From Dactylosporangium fulvum (GTDB taxonomy: Bacteria; Actinomycetota; Actinomycetes; Mycobacteriales; Micromonosporaceae): 64,000 nucleotides of DNA. The stretch spans positions 2,380,501 through 2,444,500 of the forward strand of contig NZ_CP073720.1 of NCBI RefSeq assembly GCF_025137375.1, written 5' to 3'. Positions 44,103 to 53,606 of this stretch are shown here, one piece after another (positions within the stretch are counted from its first letter, which is position 1; every line of letters begins with the position of its first letter). Under the pieces are notes generated by a model, which had not been told where the DNA came from, ran no database searches, and was given only the letters and a program-made list of their open reading frames with translations. The translations under genes were made by a program, and so were the position numbers.

Positions 44103-47100
44103 GTGACGTGGAACAACATGCCCGGCTACGACACGAACAAGCTGATCGCGACGGACTCGCCGAGCAGTTCGCAGGCGTGCACGAACTCGGGGCAGGTACG
44201 CAACCGGGGCGTGTGGTCGACGCCGTGGCTCAACACCCAGTACATGGTCGACTGGGCCAGCTATCCGGGCACGATCTTCGGGTTCGCGTTGACCGCGGAC
44301 GAGGCCGACACGGCGGCGTGGAAGCGGTTCACGTCGTCGGACACCAGCCTGATCTGCCCGAGCTACTTCGGCAACACCGAGTGTGACCCCTTCATCGAGG
44401 TCAACTACGCGGCGAACACCCCGCCGCAGCTGGACGCCCGCTATCCGGCGAACAACACGACGGTGAACACGCTGACGCCGGAGTTCGCGGCGAAGGGCAG
44501 CGACCCGGACAACTACCCCAACCGCGGCCTGCGGTACAACTTCCTGCTTTACAACGATCAGGGCACGCAGTTCGCGTCGTCGGGCTGGACCGACGGCTAC
44601 TGGAAGCCGCCGGCGGGCACGCTGCAGTGGGGCAAGACCTACATGTACATGGTGCAGGTCGACGACCGCTCGTCGATCGGCCCGACCAACCCGGTGCCGT
44701 ACGTGTTCTCCACCGCCGTGCCGCAGCAGTTGGTGAGTTCATCGCTGGCGCAGAACGGCGGCAAGGGCTTCGAGGGCTCGGTGGGGAACTACACCACGAG
44801 TGATGTCGACGCGCAGGTGGCGACGGTGGGTCCGGCGTTGTCGATCGCCCGGGAATACAACAGCCTCGACGTCCGTACCTCCGCGTTCGGGCAGGGCTGG
44901 TCGGCGCTGCCCGACATGCAGGTCCGTGAAGGCAAGGACGCCGACGGTGCGCTGCAGACGGCCGTGGTGCGCTACCCCAACGGCCAGGAGGTGACGTTCG
45001 GCCGCAACAACGACGGCAACTGGTCGCCGCCGCCGGGCCGGTACTCCATCTTCAAGCCGATCACCGGTGGCTACTCGCTGACCGACAAGGACACCACCAC
45101 CTACGAGTTCACCCAGACCGTCGTCGGCTCCGGCACGTTCGGCCTGACGAAGATCACCGACTCCAACGGCCGGGCACTGACCCTGCGATACAACACCAGC
45201 GGCCAGGTCGACCAGATCAAGTCCCTGACCTCGAACCGCACGCTGAACCTGTCCTGGTCGACCCCGGCCGGCGCCACGGCCGCGCACGTCGGGTCGGTGA
45301 CCACCGACCCGACCAACCCGGCGGTGCCCAGCAGCACGCTGACGTGGACCTACAGCTATACCGGGGACAAGCTCACCAAGGTCTGCCCGCCTGGCACCAC
45401 CACCGACTGTGCCCTCTACGAGTATCAGACGGTCAACCAGCACAACGGGACGGTGCTCAACACCGGCCCGTACTCGTTCTGGCGCCTCAACGATGCCACC
45501 GGGCAGACCCAGGCGAAGAGTGGTGTGCTGTCCAACGACGGCACTGACAACGGTATCTACAGCAATGTCACCCTCGGTGGCGGCGCCGCACTGCCGAACT
45601 CGACATCGACGTCGGCGTCGTTCAACGGCACCAGCTCGTCGGTGAAGCTGCCGGTGAAGCTGGCGACGGAGAGCTCGTACCAGTCGGTCAGCCTGTGGTT
45701 CAAGACCGCCACACCCAGCGGGGTGCTGTTCTCCAACCAGAAGGACTTGGTCACCCAGGGCGCGACGACTCCCGGCAACTACAACCCGGTCCTGTACATC
45801 GACAACACCGGCAAGCTGCGCGGTCAGTTCTGGATGGGCACCCCCACGGCCGCGATCACCACCGCCAATCCGGTCACGGACAACCAGTGGCACCACGTCG
45901 CGCTGTCCGGCAACGGCGGCAACCAGCGGATGTATCTCGACGGGCAACTCGTCGGCACGCTGTCCGGCACGATCGTGCTGCACAACACCGGCCAGTCCAA
46001 CCTGTACCTCGGCGCCGGGTTCCTCGGCGGCGGCTGGCCCGGCCAGACCAACACCACGGCCACCGCGACGTTCTTCAACGGTTCCATCGCCGACGCCGCT
46101 TACTACAACAAGCCCCTCACCGCCAACGACGTCTCCGCCCTGTACACCTCGGGTAAGAACCCGACGCAGGCGATGACGAAGGTGACCAGCAATGCCGGCC
46201 GGGTCCGTGCCGTCGTCGGCTACGACACCGTCTCCGGCCGGGTCAACCAGGTCACCGACGAGAACGGCGGGGTCTGGAAGATCGGAGCGCCGGCCAACTA
46301 CGGCTCCAGCCAGGTCTACGTCTCGTCCGTGCTCGGCTCCCAGCCACGCGACTACTACCGGTTCAACGACATCAGCGCGCCGATCTCACCGTCGAACCAG
46401 GTGATCGGCACGACAGCCCTCTACAACAACGTCGCGTTCGACACCACGCAACCGAACACCACCAGCCCGTTCAGCGACTCCTACGGCGGCATCTTCAACG
46501 GCACCTCTTCGTACGTGAAGATGAAGGAGGGGTTCGAGTTCGCGCCTGGCGCAGGTCCCCAGTCCGTCGAGATGTGGTTCAAGATCCCGGCCGGTCATAC
46601 GGCCAGTGGTGTGCTCTACGGCTACCAGGATCAGCCGCTCGGCGCGACGAACGTCCAGTCCTGGGTGCCTGCCCTATACGTGGGCGGTGACGGGAAGCTG
46701 CGCGGCAGCTACTGGACCGGCAGCGGCGCCGGACCGATCACCTCCACCAGCCCCGTGAACGACGGCAAGTGGCACCACGTGGTGCTGGTCGGCACATACG
46801 ACACGACGGCCACGAGCACGCAGACGATGTACTTGGACAACGTGCCCGTCGGCACGAACACCGGTGATCAGCAGTCGCTGTTCACCGACTATTCGTACGT
46901 CGGCGCGGGCACGACGAAGAGCTGGCCGGGCACGACGCAGGACGTCAGCTACTTCAAGGGCAACATCGCCGAATTCGCCTACTACAACACCGCGCTGTCG
47001 CAGGCACAGGTCGACGCGCACTACAAGGCGTCGCGCAGCTCGCTGTCACCGGCAGAGACCGGTCCGGTACTGACCCCGGTCACGACGGTGGCCATCACCG

Positions 47101-50100
47101 ACCCGGGCAACAACGTCGCCAAGAAGATGTTCGACACCCTCAACGGCAACCGGCTCGTCGCCGACGTCGATGTGCTCGGCAACACCACGACGTACGGCTA
47201 CGACGTCGGCGGCTTCGTCTCGGTGGTGTACGACCCACTGGGACAGAAGACCGAGACCGGCAAGGACGCACGCGGCAACACCATCCGCACGACCACCTGC
47301 GGGCACTACGGCGGCGAGGTCGGCGACAACTGCGAGACCACGTACTACAAGTACTGGCCGGATCCCGCACCGGCGGTGCTCACTCCGGACCCGCGCAACG
47401 ACCAGCTCATCGAAATCACGCCGCCGAGTTCGTCGCTCGATCTGTGGCAGAACCGCAGCACGAAACTCGAATACGACTCGTCCGGCAACCGCCTGAAGGT
47501 GACGTCACCGCCCGTGCCCGGATTCACCATCGGGCGCACCACGGCGACGACCTACACGACGAGCAGCACCGCCGCTGTGGGTGGTGGGGTCACCCCGCCG
47601 GGGTTGCCGGTGACCGTCATCTCGGCCGGCGGCAAGCAGCAGAAGACCGAGTACAACTCGGCCGGTGACGCCGTGCGGATCACGGACCCGGCCGGGCTGG
47701 TGACCGAGTTCAAGTATGACGGGCTGGGCCGCGTCACCGAGAAGAAGGTCATCTCCACCGCCTATCCGGCCGGGCAGGTCACCACCTACCGGTACGACAG
47801 TGACGGCCAGTTGGTCGAGACGACCGAGCCTGCGACCACCGACGCGGTGACCAGTGCGGTGCATACCGCGAAGACCGTCGACGTCTACGACGCGGACGGC
47901 AACGTCATCTCACGGACCGTCACCGATACCACCGGGGGCGACGCGCCACGCGCGATCACCAACGACTACAACGCCTATGGCCAGTTGGTGAAGACCGTCG
48001 ACCCGACCGGCGCGGTCTCGCTCTTCTCCTACGACGCCTACGGCCAACAGAACAAGATCGTCGAGTGTGACAGCAGCCCGGCGCCGTCCACCCCCTGCCC
48101 CGCCGCCGACGTACTCCGCACCGTCGCCCACACGTTCGACGCCGAAGGCCGCCTGCTGACCGCCAGCATCACCGGCAAGGACGGCGTCAGCCATCAGGTG
48201 GTGTTCAACGCCTACTACAAGGACGGCTTGCTCGCGTCGCAGACCGACGCGATGAACTGGACGACGAAATACACGTACTACAACAACGGCAAGGTCAAGA
48301 AGGTCACCCGCACCGATGGTGTGAAGACCTACGTTCTCGAGGAGAACGCCTACGACAAGGCCGGCAACCTGCTGTCGCGCGACGAGAACAACGGTGCCAC
48401 GCACACGGACTTCACGTTCGACGCGGTCGGCCGGATGCAGTCGTCGTCGACGAATGTCGGTGAGGTCAACAGGTCGACGAACTACGTGTATGACGCCGAC
48501 GACCGAGTCATCGGCATCCGCGACAGTGTCGCCGCCGCCGGTGGAGGCACCTCCACGGTCCTGCAGACCCGCGAATACACCTATGACCCGATGGGCCGGG
48601 TCCTCTCAGAGAGCACCAGCACCCAGGCCGCGTCACGTCCAGTCGGCTGGTGGAAGCTCGACGAGACCAGCCAGCCGGGGCAAACCATCTGGGCGAGCGA
48701 CTCGTCGACCTCGCAACACCACGCGACCGGCGACGACGGCGTCACCCTCGGCGGCGGCAACGGCACCTTCACCACCGGCATGCTGGACGCCTTCAACATC
48801 CTCAACACCACCCAGTCCTACTCGGTGTCGGCCTGGGTCAAGGCCAGCAGTCTGACCGGATTCCAGACAGCGCTCGGGCAGGGCGCGGAGAACTCCGCGG
48901 CGTTCTACCTGCAGTACAGCGGCGCGCTGAACAAGTGGGCGTTCATCTCACCGTCGTCGGACTCGGCCAGCGCTTCCGCGTACCCTGCGGCCACGTCGAG
49001 CAACGCCCTGGCGGCGAACACGTGGGTGCATCTGGTCGGGGTGTTCGACGCCAACACCAAGGGCATGGCCCTGTACGTCAACAACGTCCGCGGTACGGAC
49101 GGCACCAATCCCACGCCGTTCGCCTCGACCGGATCGTTCGGTATCGGTGGGGTGCGGTACAACAACGGCGGCGTCAACCAGTTCAACGGCTCGATCGACA
49201 ACGTGCAGGTCTACCAGCGCGCCCTCTCCGCAGCCGACGTGGCGACCCTGTGGGCCGGCGGCAACGGCCGCACCACCGACGCCACCGCCAGCACCGGCCA
49301 GCTGACCACCAACCACACCGTGGACAACCGCGGCCTGACGACCGCGACGATGGATCCCAACGGCAACACCACCAACTTCGTTTACGACGAGGTCGACCGG
49401 CTGGTCAAAACCATGGCGCCCAGCGTGACGACCGAAACGTTCGGCAGTACCGCGTTGGCGGTGCGGCCGACGTCACTGCGCGGCTACAACACCTTTGGCG
49501 ACGTCGTCGAGCAGCAGGACCCACTCGGCCGGGTCACACAGATCCGGGTCGACGCCGCAGGCCGACCGGTCACAGTCATCCTGCCCGACTACACACCCCC
49601 GGGTGGCACAGCCATCGTCGGGGCGAACAGCACGACGGTGTACGACAAGCTGGGGCAGGTCACCTCCACGACCGACCCGCGGGGCAAGACCACGTCGTAC
49701 GAGTACGACTCGTTCGGCAACACGACCAAGGTGACCGGCCCGACCGGCAAGTCGTCGACAGCGGTCTACGACAAAGTCGGCGACCTGCTGGAGGCGGTCG
49801 ACCCGACCGGCGCGAAGACAACCGCCACCTACGACTATCTCGGGCGGAAGTTGACGAGCACGCAGATCGTGCGCCAGCCCACGTCGGTGGCCAACACCAC
49901 CACCTACGACTACGGCACCGGCGTCTACGGCAACCAGCCGGCGGCGGGGCCGTGGCTGCGGAAGATCACCTCACCGGACGGCGTGACGACCGAGACGACG
50001 TACAACAACGTCGGTGAACCGGTGACGTCCAAGGACGGCGCCGGCAACATCACCAAGACCACCTACAACGGGCTCGGCCAGCCGATCATCGTCACCAACG

Positions 50101-53100
50101 CGGACAACACCGCAACCGACATGCTGTACGACGGTGCCGGCCGAGTCACCCGTGTCCGGCAGTTCGACAACAACTACAACGTGCTGACGATGCAGATACG
50201 GGGCTACGACAACAACGGCAACCCCACCTCGTTCAAGGACGGCCGCGGCACCACCACCACCCTGGTCTACGACGCCGTCGGCAACGTCACCAGCGAGGTA
50301 CAGCCGGTCACCGGCACGACGTCGATCACCACCTCGTTCGGCTACGACGCGTCGGGCAGTCCCACCCGGTTCACCGACGGACGCAACAACCAGTTCTGGA
50401 CCACCTACAACACCTGGGGCCTGCCCGAATCGCAGATCGAGCCCGCCACCACCGCCTACCCCAACGCGGCGGACCGCACGTTCACCGCCGTCTACGACAC
50501 CGCCGGCAGGCTCACGACGAGCATGCTGCCCGGCGGAGTACAGCTCGCCTACACCTACGACGACCTCAACCAGCTCACCGGGCAGACAGGTTCCGGCGCC
50601 GATGCGGCGACCGTGGCGCGGACGTTCGGCTACGACGACGCGGGGCGCATCACGTCGCTGTCCGTGCCGGGTGGCACCAACGCGATCTCGTACGACGACC
50701 GGGGGCTGCCGCTGAGCATCACCGGCCCGGCGGACAACACCTCGTACACGTACACCAACGACGGCCGGATGAAGTCGCGTACCGACGCGGCGGGCGCGAC
50801 GAACTTCACGTACGACACCGCGGGCCGGCTCAAGACGGTCTCGAACCCGACGACGAACATCGACCTGAACGTCGCCTACAACGTGATGAACCAGCCGTCG
50901 ACGATCACCTACGGCGCCAACAACAAGAAACGCGCCTTCACGTACGACTTCCTGCACCGGGTCAAGACCGACACAGTGTCGTCGTTCGACGGGTCGGTGA
51001 TTCAGGGGTCGATCGCCTACGGCTACGACGAGAACAACAATCTGACGTCGAAGGTGACGACCGGGTTCGCGGGTGCGTCGAGCAACAGCTACACCTACGA
51101 CCTCGCCAACCGGCTCACCTCGTGGACGTCCGGTTCGACGACCACCAACTACGCCTACGACGCGTCGGGCAACCGGACGCAGAACGGCAGCAAGACCTTC
51201 AGCTACGACCAGCGCAACCAGTTGCTGTCGCAGAGCGGTGGCACGTCGTACGCGTACACGGCGCGGGGGACGTTGCGGCTGACCTCCGGTCCGGGTGGGG
51301 TGTACAACACCACCGCGGATGCCTACGGGCAGATCATCACGCAGCAGGCGGCCGGTGGGACGGTCACCTACGACTACGACGCGCTGGGCAGGGCGGTCAA
51401 GGCCGGGTTCAAGTACAGCGGGCTCGGCAACGATCTGGCCGACGACGGCTCGTCGAAGTACACCCGGGATCCGGGCGGGGGAGTCCTCGCTGCGGGGTCG
51501 GGGACCGGGGCGAACTCGCGGTATGTGTGGACCGACCTGCACACCGACATCGTCGGGCAGTTCACCGCCACGGGTTCGAGCCTGACCGGATCGGTCAGCT
51601 ACGACCCGCTCGGCGCGGTCCTGGCCACGACCGGGATGGTCGGCAGTCTCGGCTATCAGTCGGAGTTCACCGAGCAGTCGACGGGCCGGGTCAACATGCT
51701 GGCCCGCTGGTACAACACCGACACCGGCCAGTTCGACAGCCGTGACACCGCCAGCAACAGCCCGATTCCGTCGTCGATCAACGCCAACCGGTTCCAGTAC
51801 GGCGACGGCAACCCGCTGACCACCACCGATCCGACCGGGCATTGGGACTGGTCGTCGGTGAAGAACGCCTTCAAGGCGGTGACGGCCCCGGTCGCCAACG
51901 TGGTGACCAGCACCTACAACTACGTCGCTTCCGGTCAGGCGTGGCAGGACGTCAGGGCGGGTGCCAACTATGTCGTGGACAAGGCCAGGGCGGCGACCAA
52001 GGTCGTCGTCAACTCCACGACGAAGTGGGTGAAGCAGAAGGCTCAGACCGTCAGGGACAAGTACAACGACGTCAAGAAGTGTCTGTCCGGCGGTGTGACG
52101 AAGTGTGTGAAGGAGACCGCGAAGGCTGCGGCGAAGTCGGTCAAGGACGCGGTCAAGAACACCGTCAACGCGATCAAGGAAGATCCGTGGAAGTTCATCG
52201 CCACTGCGGCGGTGGGCATCGCGGCCACGGTCGCGGTCGGCGCCCTGTGCGCCACCGGTGTGGGCTGTCTGATCCTGGCCGGCGCGGTCGCGGGGGCGTT
52301 GTCGTCGGGTGCCGGGTACATGATCGATGTCGGTCGGGGTGACGCGGAGTTTTCGTGGAGTGGTCTGGCCGACACGATGATCCAGGGCGGCCTGGACGGT
52401 GCGTTGAGCGCTGGGACGAGCAAGTTCACCGGTGGGGCGAGTAAGTATTTCACCAAGGGTGGTGCCGGTGCTGCGGCGCCGAAGCTCTTCGGCGGCGGAG
52501 GCAGTAAGGCCAGTCTGCCGAACCCGACTCGGGCCTCGCACGGCGGTGGTGGCGGTGGTGGCGGTGGCCGGCCGAACACGTCTGGCTATGAGGGCAAGCA
52601 CCGGTCGCCGTCCGGCTCGAGCGGGTCACCGTCTCGCGGCAGTGGTTCCGGCGGCTCTTCGGGCGACTACAAGGGCCGTCACCGTGCCGAGTCGTGCGAC
52701 ACGCATAGCTTCGACCCGGCGACGCGTGTGCTCATGGCGGACGGGTCGGCGAAGGCCATCGTGGAGGTGGAGGCCGGCGACTGGGTGATGGCCCAGGATC
52801 CGGAGACGGGCACGCTGGAGGCCAAGCAGGTCGAGGCGTTGCACCGCAACCAGGACACGGATCTCACGGACCTCACGATCGCCGTTGAGCGTGGCGAGGT
52901 CGACGAGACCGCGGTGCTGAAGACGACCTGGCACCACCCGTTCTGGAACGAAGACACCGACACCTGGACCAACGCCCAAGACCTGAAGACCGGCGATCAG
53001 TTCCGCACAACGGACGGCACCGTCGTCACCGTCGCCGACGTCCATAACTACGTCAGCGCCGCGGAGATGCGCGACCTCACCGTCACCGACCTCCACACGT

Positions 53101-53534
53101 ACTATGTGATAGCCGGCACCACACCGGTGCTGGTACACAATACGAATGGACCGTGTCCGACGGTCGGATTCGAGGCTGCTGACGCAGCTTCCAGCAAGTT
53201 TGAGCGCCCAGGCGGAATGTCGGGTGCACTCTTTACTCCCGGTAGGGCGCCGCTCAATCTGTCTTCAGGCTCGCGCAATCTGAACCCACGGTATCTTGAG
53301 AACCTTCCGCCTGGAACGAATAGCACCAATTATCACCATCTGGAGGCGCAATCGGCTGGCTTTATGCGCCTGACCGGGTCGGGTGAAGGCCATTTGTTCA
53401 TCACCGGCGACTACATTTGTGGAGCGTGTGCCGATCGACTGGGAGCGATGCTGCCCGAGGGTGCTAATCTGACGGTGTGGTTCCGCAACGCCGAAGGAAT
53501 CCAGAGTCGAAAATTCACGGGTCTACCGGACTAG
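44103..53534 (+). CDS. giant RHS/YD-repeat polymorphic toxin with DddA-like tip
   Basis: 3143 residues in the main frame, of a secreted RHS protein whose 5' part lies in two other frame segments. Order (residues of this frame): end of a DNRLRE domain, about 1-110; an Ig-like stretch and RHS start (SLAQNGGKGFEGSVGNYTT), about 215 on; LamG-like domains at about 450-690, 740-975 and 1512-1720; YD repeats between and after them to about 2460; RHS core near 2500-2580 ending DPTGHWDW; a Lys-rich helix and hydrophobic pretoxin segment about 2600-2745; Gly/Ser linker; HINT 2866-3014; toxin tip 3015-3143. The YD shell would enclose and deliver the tip. Start is nominal (GTG 44103); the true start is probably GTG 42795. 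Confidence 0.85.
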   Translation: MTWNNMPGYDTNKLIATDSPSSSQACTNSGQVRNRGVWSTPWLNTQYMVDWASYPGTIFGFALTADEADTAAWKRFTSSDTSLICPSYFGNTECDPFIEVNYAANTPPQLDARYPANNTTVNTLTPEFAAKGSDPDNYPNRGLRYNFLLYNDQGTQFASSGWTDGYWKPPAGTLQWGKTYMYMVQVDDRSSIGPTNPVPYVFSTAVPQQLVSSSLAQNGGKGFEGSVGNYTTSDVDAQVATVGPALSIAREYNSLDVRTSAFGQGWSALPDMQVREGKDADGALQTAVVRYPNGQEVTFGRNNDGNWSPPPGRYSIFKPITGGYSLTDKDTTTYEFTQTVVGSGTFGLTKITDSNGRALTLRYNTSGQVDQIKSLTSNRTLNLSWSTPAGATAAHVGSVTTDPTNPAVPSSTLTWTYSYTGDKLTKVCPPGTTTDCALYEYQTVNQHNGTVLNTGPYSFWRLNDATGQTQAKSGVLSNDGTDNGIYSNVTLGGGAALPNSTSTSASFNGTSSSVKLPVKLATESSYQSVSLWFKTATPSGVLFSNQKDLVTQGATTPGNYNPVLYIDNTGKLRGQFWMGTPTAAITTANPVTDNQWHHVALSGNGGNQRMYLDGQLVGTLSGTIVLHNTGQSNLYLGAGFLGGGWPGQTNTTATATFFNGSIADAAYYNKPLTANDVSALYTSGKNPTQAMTKVTSNAGRVRAVVGYDTVSGRVNQVTDENGGVWKIGAPANYGSSQVYVSSVLGSQPRDYYRFNDISAPISPSNQVIGTTALYNNVAFDTTQPNTTSPFSDSYGGIFNGTSSYVKMKEGFEFAPGAGPQSVEMWFKIPAGHTASGVLYGYQDQPLGATNVQSWVPALYVGGDGKLRGSYWTGSGAGPITSTSPVNDGKWHHVVLVGTYDTTATSTQTMYLDNVPVGTNTGDQQSLFTDYSYVGAGTTKSWPGTTQDVSYFKGNIAEFAYYNTALSQAQVDAHYKASRSSLSPAETGPVLTPVTTVAITDPGNNVAKKMFDTLNGNRLVADVDVLGNTTTYGYDVGGFVSVVYDPLGQKTETGKDARGNTIRTTTCGHYGGEVGDNCETTYYKYWPDPAPAVLTPDPRNDQLIEITPPSSSLDLWQNRSTKLEYDSSGNRLKVTSPPVPGFTIGRTTATTYTTSSTAAVGGGVTPPGLPVTVISAGGKQQKTEYNSAGDAVRITDPAGLVTEFKYDGLGRVTEKKVISTAYPAGQVTTYRYDSDGQLVETTEPATTDAVTSAVHTAKTVDVYDADGNVISRTVTDTTGGDAPRAITNDYNAYGQLVKTVDPTGAVSLFSYDAYGQQNKIVECDSSPAPSTPCPAADVLRTVAHTFDAEGRLLTASITGKDGVSHQVVFNAYYKDGLLASQTDAMNWTTKYTYYNNGKVKKVTRTDGVKTYVLEENAYDKAGNLLSRDENNGATHTDFTFDAVGRMQSSSTNVGEVNRSTNYVYDADDRVIGIRDSVAAAGGGTSTVLQTREYTYDPMGRVLSESTSTQAASRPVGWWKLDETSQPGQTIWASDSSTSQHHATGDDGVTLGGGNGTFTTGMLDAFNILNTTQSYSVSAWVKASSLTGFQTALGQGAENSAAFYLQYSGALNKWAFISPSSDSASASAYPAATSSNALAANTWVHLVGVFDANTKGMALYVNNVRGTDGTNPTPFASTGSFGIGGVRYNNGGVNQFNGSIDNVQVYQRALSAADVATLWAGGNGRTTDATASTGQLTTNHTVDNRGLTTATMDPNGNTTNFVYDEVDRLVKTMAPSVTTETFGSTALAVRPTSLRGYNTFGDVVEQQDPLGRVTQIRVDAAGRPVTVILPDYTPPGGTAIVGANSTTVYDKLGQVTSTTDPRGKTTSYEYDSFGNTTKVTGPTGKSSTAVYDKVGDLLEAVDPTGAKTTATYDYLGRKLTSTQIVRQPTSVANTTTYDYGTGVYGNQPAAGPWLRKITSPDGVTTETTYNNVGEPVTSKDGAGNITKTTYNGLGQPIIVTNADNTATDMLYDGAGRVTRVRQFDNNYNVLTMQIRGYDNNGNPTSFKDGRGTTTTLVYDAVGNVTSEVQPVTGTTSITTSFGYDASGSPTRFTDGRNNQFWTTYNTWGLPESQIEPATTAYPNAADRTFTAVYDTAGRLTTSMLPGGVQLAYTYDDLNQLTGQTGSGADAATVARTFGYDDAGRITSLSVPGGTNAISYDDRGLPLSITGPADNTSYTYTNDGRMKSRTDAAGATNFTYDTAGRLKTVSNPTTNIDLNVAYNVMNQPSTITYGANNKKRAFTYDFLHRVKTDTVSSFDGSVIQGSIAYGYDENNNLTSKVTTGFAGASSNSYTYDLANRLTSWTSGSTTTNYAYDASGNRTQNGSKTFSYDQRNQLLSQSGGTSYAYTARGTLRLTSGPGGVYNTTADAYGQIITQQAAGGTVTYDYDALGRAVKAGFKYSGLGNDLADDGSSKYTRDPGGGVLAAGSGTGANSRYVWTDLHTDIVGQFTATGSSLTGSVSYDPLGAVLATTGMVGSLGYQSEFTEQSTGRVNMLARWYNTDTGQFDSRDTASNSPIPSSINANRFQYGDGNPLTTTDPTGHWDWSSVKNAFKAVTAPVANVVTSTYNYVASGQAWQDVRAGANYVVDKARAATKVVVNSTTKWVKQKAQTVRDKYNDVKKCLSGGVTKCVKETAKAAAKSVKDAVKNTVNAIKEDPWKFIATAAVGIAATVAVGALCATGVGCLILAGAVAGALSSGAGYMIDVGRGDAEFSWSGLADTMIQGGLDGALSAGTSKFTGGASKYFTKGGAGAAAPKLFGGGGSKASLPNPTRASHGGGGGGGGGRPNTSGYEGKHRSPSGSSGSPSRGSGSGGSSGDYKGRHRAESCDTHSFDPATRVLMADGSAKAIVEVEAGDWVMAQDPETGTLEAKQVEALHRNQDTDLTDLTIAVERGEVDETAVLKTTWHHPFWNEDTDTWTNAQDLKTGDQFRTTDGTVVTVADVHNYVSAAEMRDLTVTDLHTYYVIAGTTPVLVHNTNGPCPTVGFEAADAASSKFERPGGMSGALFTPGRAPLNLSSGSRNLNPRYLENLPPGTNSTNYHHLEAQSAGFMRLTGSGEGHLFITGDYICGACADRLGAMLPEGANLTVWFRNAEGIQSRKFTGLPD
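52699..53145 (+). other. HINT (pretoxin autoprotease) domain of the RHS protein
   Basis: SCDTHSFDPATRVLMADGSAKAIVEV begins the Hedgehog/intein fold with the nucleophilic Cys near residue 2867; TTWHHPFWNEDTDTWTNAQDLKTGDQFRT is the block-B-like core and DLTVTDLHTYYVIAGTTPVLVHN the terminal block ending in His-Asn. Such domains cut the chain to free the toxin tip that follows. Confidence 0.85.
53146..53534 (+). other. DddA/SCP1.201-type DNA cytosine deaminase tip
   Basis: About 129 residues after the HINT end. Zinc-deaminase signature: H3079-L-E3081 in YHHLEAQSAGFMR, then C3106-x2-C3109 in YICGACADRLGAMLPEGANLTVW. The same layout occurs in Burkholderia DddA (HVEGQSALFMR, then TCGFCV and LLPENAKMTVV), a toxin that deaminates cytosine in double-stranded DNA. 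Spacing from the catalytic Glu to the first Cys is 25 residues, about that of DddA. The ending RKFTGLPD corresponds to the TKVFTG strand. DNA as substrate is inferred from the match. Confidence 0.85.
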
Positions 53535-53543
53535 CGAGATATG

Positions 53544-53588
53544 ACACGCTGGCTCGGAATCGATTCGCACTCGTCCGAGCCAGCGTGT
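53544..53588. terminator. bidirectional terminator between RHS and SUKH genes
   Basis: Perfect 15-bp stem, ACACGCTGGCTCGGA (53544-53558) pairing with 53574-53588, 15-nt loop, between convergent stops at 53534 and 53607. Confidence 0.88.
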
Positions 53589-53606
53589 GTGATTGACCAG
53601 TTGCGT

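Noticed and set aside
49971-52601. 876-codon open frame on the minus strand opposite the RHS gene
   Set aside because: Arg/Val/Gly-rich translation without domain or ribosome site; a GC-skew shadow of the YD-repeat coding strand.
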